Assembly: GCA_022402505.1 (NCBI GenBank)
Contig: JAKRSE010000335.1
Location: 1-7,628 of the forward strand
From: Fimbriimonadaceae bacterium
Lineage (GTDB): Bacteria; Armatimonadota; Fimbriimonadia; Fimbriimonadales; Fimbriimonadaceae
Reading direction: 5' to 3'
DNA: 7,628 nucleotides
How positions within the stretch are numbered: the stretch's first letter is position 1; the number at the start of each line of letters is the position of its first letter. Made by a program: the position numbers and the translations under genes. Positions 6,336 to 7,628 of the stretch are shown here, piece by piece. A model generated the notes under the pieces. That model did not search any database, was not told the DNA's origin, and saw nothing but the letters and a program-made list of their open reading frames with translations.

Positions 6336-7628
6336 ATGACAGTCCTGTTCGCCCTGCTCGGTCTGCAGGTCGGTTCGATTCCCGAACCGACCGCCTTCGG
6401 CGACCGGTCCTTTCTGGCTCAGGTCGTCGAGGCGAGGAAGGATCTCGCAGCCGGGCGATTCGACGCGGCTGCGGCCCGATTCGCCCGCTATCCTGGCCGC
6501 CGGATGAACGTCCGGCTCGATCTGGAAGGCGGCACCGAGGCCCAGCGGAACCAGGTCCGGCTGGCGCTTCGTCTCGTGACGGAAGACTGGCGTCGATTCG
6601 CCCGGCCGGTCCAGCTGGTCGTCGCCCCGGGCCGGCCGGATCTCGTCGTCTCCTGGACCGACGCGCTGCCGGAGCGGGACGGTCGCCGGCCCGGGGCGGT
6701 CATGTTCCGCTCGGCGTCGCCGACCGACCCCGCGGTCGAGGTGGTCGTCGCGCGAATCCGAGGCGAGGACGGCCGGCCCAGCGTGCCCGGAGACTATCGG
6801 CGGGACATCATCCGAGCGATCGGAGCCGCCTACGGCCTCGCCGAAACCCCGCTGACCGCCGGAATCATGGGCCCCTCGGATGCCTCCACCGACTTCCGCG
6901 GCACCATCGATCCGTTCTCCGCCCAGGCCATCGTCCGAAACCAGGACCTGGTCGAAGCGATCAGGAATGCAGCGGCGGCTCGCCGCCCGATCCCCTATGC
7001 CGGACCGGGCCGGATCTCGGTCGATGTCCGTCGGCTGGACCTCGGTGCCGTGCCGCAGGGCCGGGTCGTCCGACAGAGCATCCAGGTGGTGAACACGGGC
7101 GATTCTCCGGTGCAGATCCGGCCCCTTTCCGACTGCATCTGCCTCCGTCTGCCCGGCGCCGAAACCATCAAGCCGGGAGGCATCCACATCCTCCGGTTCG
7201 AGGTGGACACGACGCCGCTCCAAGGCGGATTCCAGCGGACGATCGAGCTGATGAACGCCGATCCCGATCTGGATCCGGTGACGGTCACGGTGCAGGGCGA
7301 GGCTGTTCCTGCCTATCGCTGGATTCCGGACCGACAGGGAATCATCCGGGCGGGTTCGGGACCGACCGCGTGGACCGGAACGCTTCGGATCGAACGCCCG
7401 GATCTGAAGGTCACCGAGTTCGCCCTGGCCGGAGTGGCCGGCCGGCCCGAAGTGGAATCCTCGCCGATCGAGGGCGGCGGAGCGGCCCACCGGCTGAAGT
7501 TCACCCTTCCGCCCATGCCGCTCGGCGTCCGCCGGAGCTTCGGGATCGAGGCCAAGTCCGTCGATCCCGTCTTCCCGGCGATTCGGTTCTCGGCCTCGGT
7601 GCAGCGGGGCCTGGCGGTCCTCCCGCCC
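6336..7628 (+). CDS. Probable exported protein: degenerate matrixin-like domain plus DUF1573 (3' partial)
   Basis: The frame is open for 431 codons and runs off the window. ATG 6336 lies 18 bases after the prfB stop, which is in the same frame, so no earlier start exists. A short hydrophobic N-terminus (MTVLFALLGLQVGSIPEP) may be a signal peptide, although it lacks the usual basic residues. Residues about 55-210 follow the order of a matrixin-type metalloprotease: a helix ending in EDW (83-85), the edge strand PDLVVSW (101-107), an active-site-like helix IIRAIGAAYGLAE (158-170) and a Met-turn-like IMGP (177-180). However, the three zinc-binding histidines of HExxHxxGxxH correspond to Arg160, Ala164 and Glu170, and the catalytic Glu to Ala161, so it should be inactive. 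Residues about 225-325 form a DUF1573 immunoglobulin-like domain (LDLGAVPQG, QVVNTGDSPVQI, CIC at 267-269, IKPGG). A further beta-rich region follows. There is no SD. It is probably co-transcribed with prfB. The DUF1573 call is firm; the matrixin relation is by eye. Confidence 0.8.
   Translation, partial: MTVLFALLGLQVGSIPEPTAFGDRSFLAQVVEARKDLAAGRFDAAAARFARYPGRRMNVRLDLEGGTEAQRNQVRLALRLVTEDWRRFARPVQLVVAPGRPDLVVSWTDALPERDGRRPGAVMFRSASPTDPAVEVVVARIRGEDGRPSVPGDYRRDIIRAIGAAYGLAETPLTAGIMGPSDASTDFRGTIDPFSAQAIVRNQDLVEAIRNAAAARRPIPYAGPGRISVDVRRLDLGAVPQGRVVRQSIQVVNTGDSPVQIRPLSDCICLRLPGAETIKPGGIHILRFEVDTTPLQGGFQRTIELMNADPDLDPVTVTVQGEAVPAYRWIPDRQGIIRAGSGPTAWTGTLRIERPDLKVTEFALAGVAGRPEVESSPIEGGGAAHRLKFTLPPMPLGVRRSFGIEAKSVDPVFPAIRFSASVQRGLAVLPP

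Noticed and set aside
5256..7490. A 744-codon minus-strand open frame antisense to prfB and the DUF1573 gene
   Set aside because: It runs opposite to a certain release factor gene with clear motifs. Its predicted product is rich in Arg, Gly, Asp and His with no recognisable domain, typical of the complement of GC-rich codons.

Overview
This GC-rich bacterial window (roughly 60-65% G+C by eye) has five substantial genes, plus one that was probably cut off at the left edge. I saw no rRNA, tRNA, CRISPR array, insertion sequence or phage gene. The secreted 706-residue protein has a C-terminal beta-sandwich-like region of a style I associate with exported proteins of Armatimonadota (Fimbriimonadia-like) and Planctomycetota. 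Together with the high G+C and the scarcity of Shine-Dalgarno (SD) sequences, this makes an environmental bacterium of one of those groups my best guess. That is inference only. The first ten bases match the end of an Illumina adapter, so position 11 is probably the true end of an assembled contig.

Left part (1-2774): a divergent pair at the contig end. One is a truncated minus-strand reading frame starting with a signal-peptide-like sequence (12-152). The other is a complete UDP-N-acetylglucosamine 2-epimerase (243-1361, plus). The epimerase converges, with 24 bp between stop codons, on a minus-strand GH140-type (apiosidase-like, DUF4038) glycoside hydrolase (1386-2774).

Middle (2775-5197): a strong minus-strand rho-independent terminator (2826-2867) ends the large secreted protein gene (2896-5016, minus). 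That protein has a signal peptide, a probable beta-propeller-like body and a C-terminal beta-sandwich-like domain. A 181-bp divergent spacer (5017-5197) holds its probable promoter.

Right part (5198-7628): prfB, encoding release factor 2, is split by the classical programmed +1 frameshift site (AGGGGG, then CTT TGA C). Eighteen bases after its stop, in the same orientation, begins a gene that runs off the window. It encodes a probable exported protein with a matrixin-like fold whose zinc-binding histidines all appear to be replaced, followed by a DUF1573 domain.

The genes do not form one obvious pathway. The epimerase, glycosidase and exported proteins loosely point to envelope and glycan biology; prfB is housekeeping. 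The most interesting items are the degenerate matrixin/DUF1573 protein and two starts with an identical layout (a TANNNT -10 box, six bases, then the start codon), which suggests leaderless transcription.
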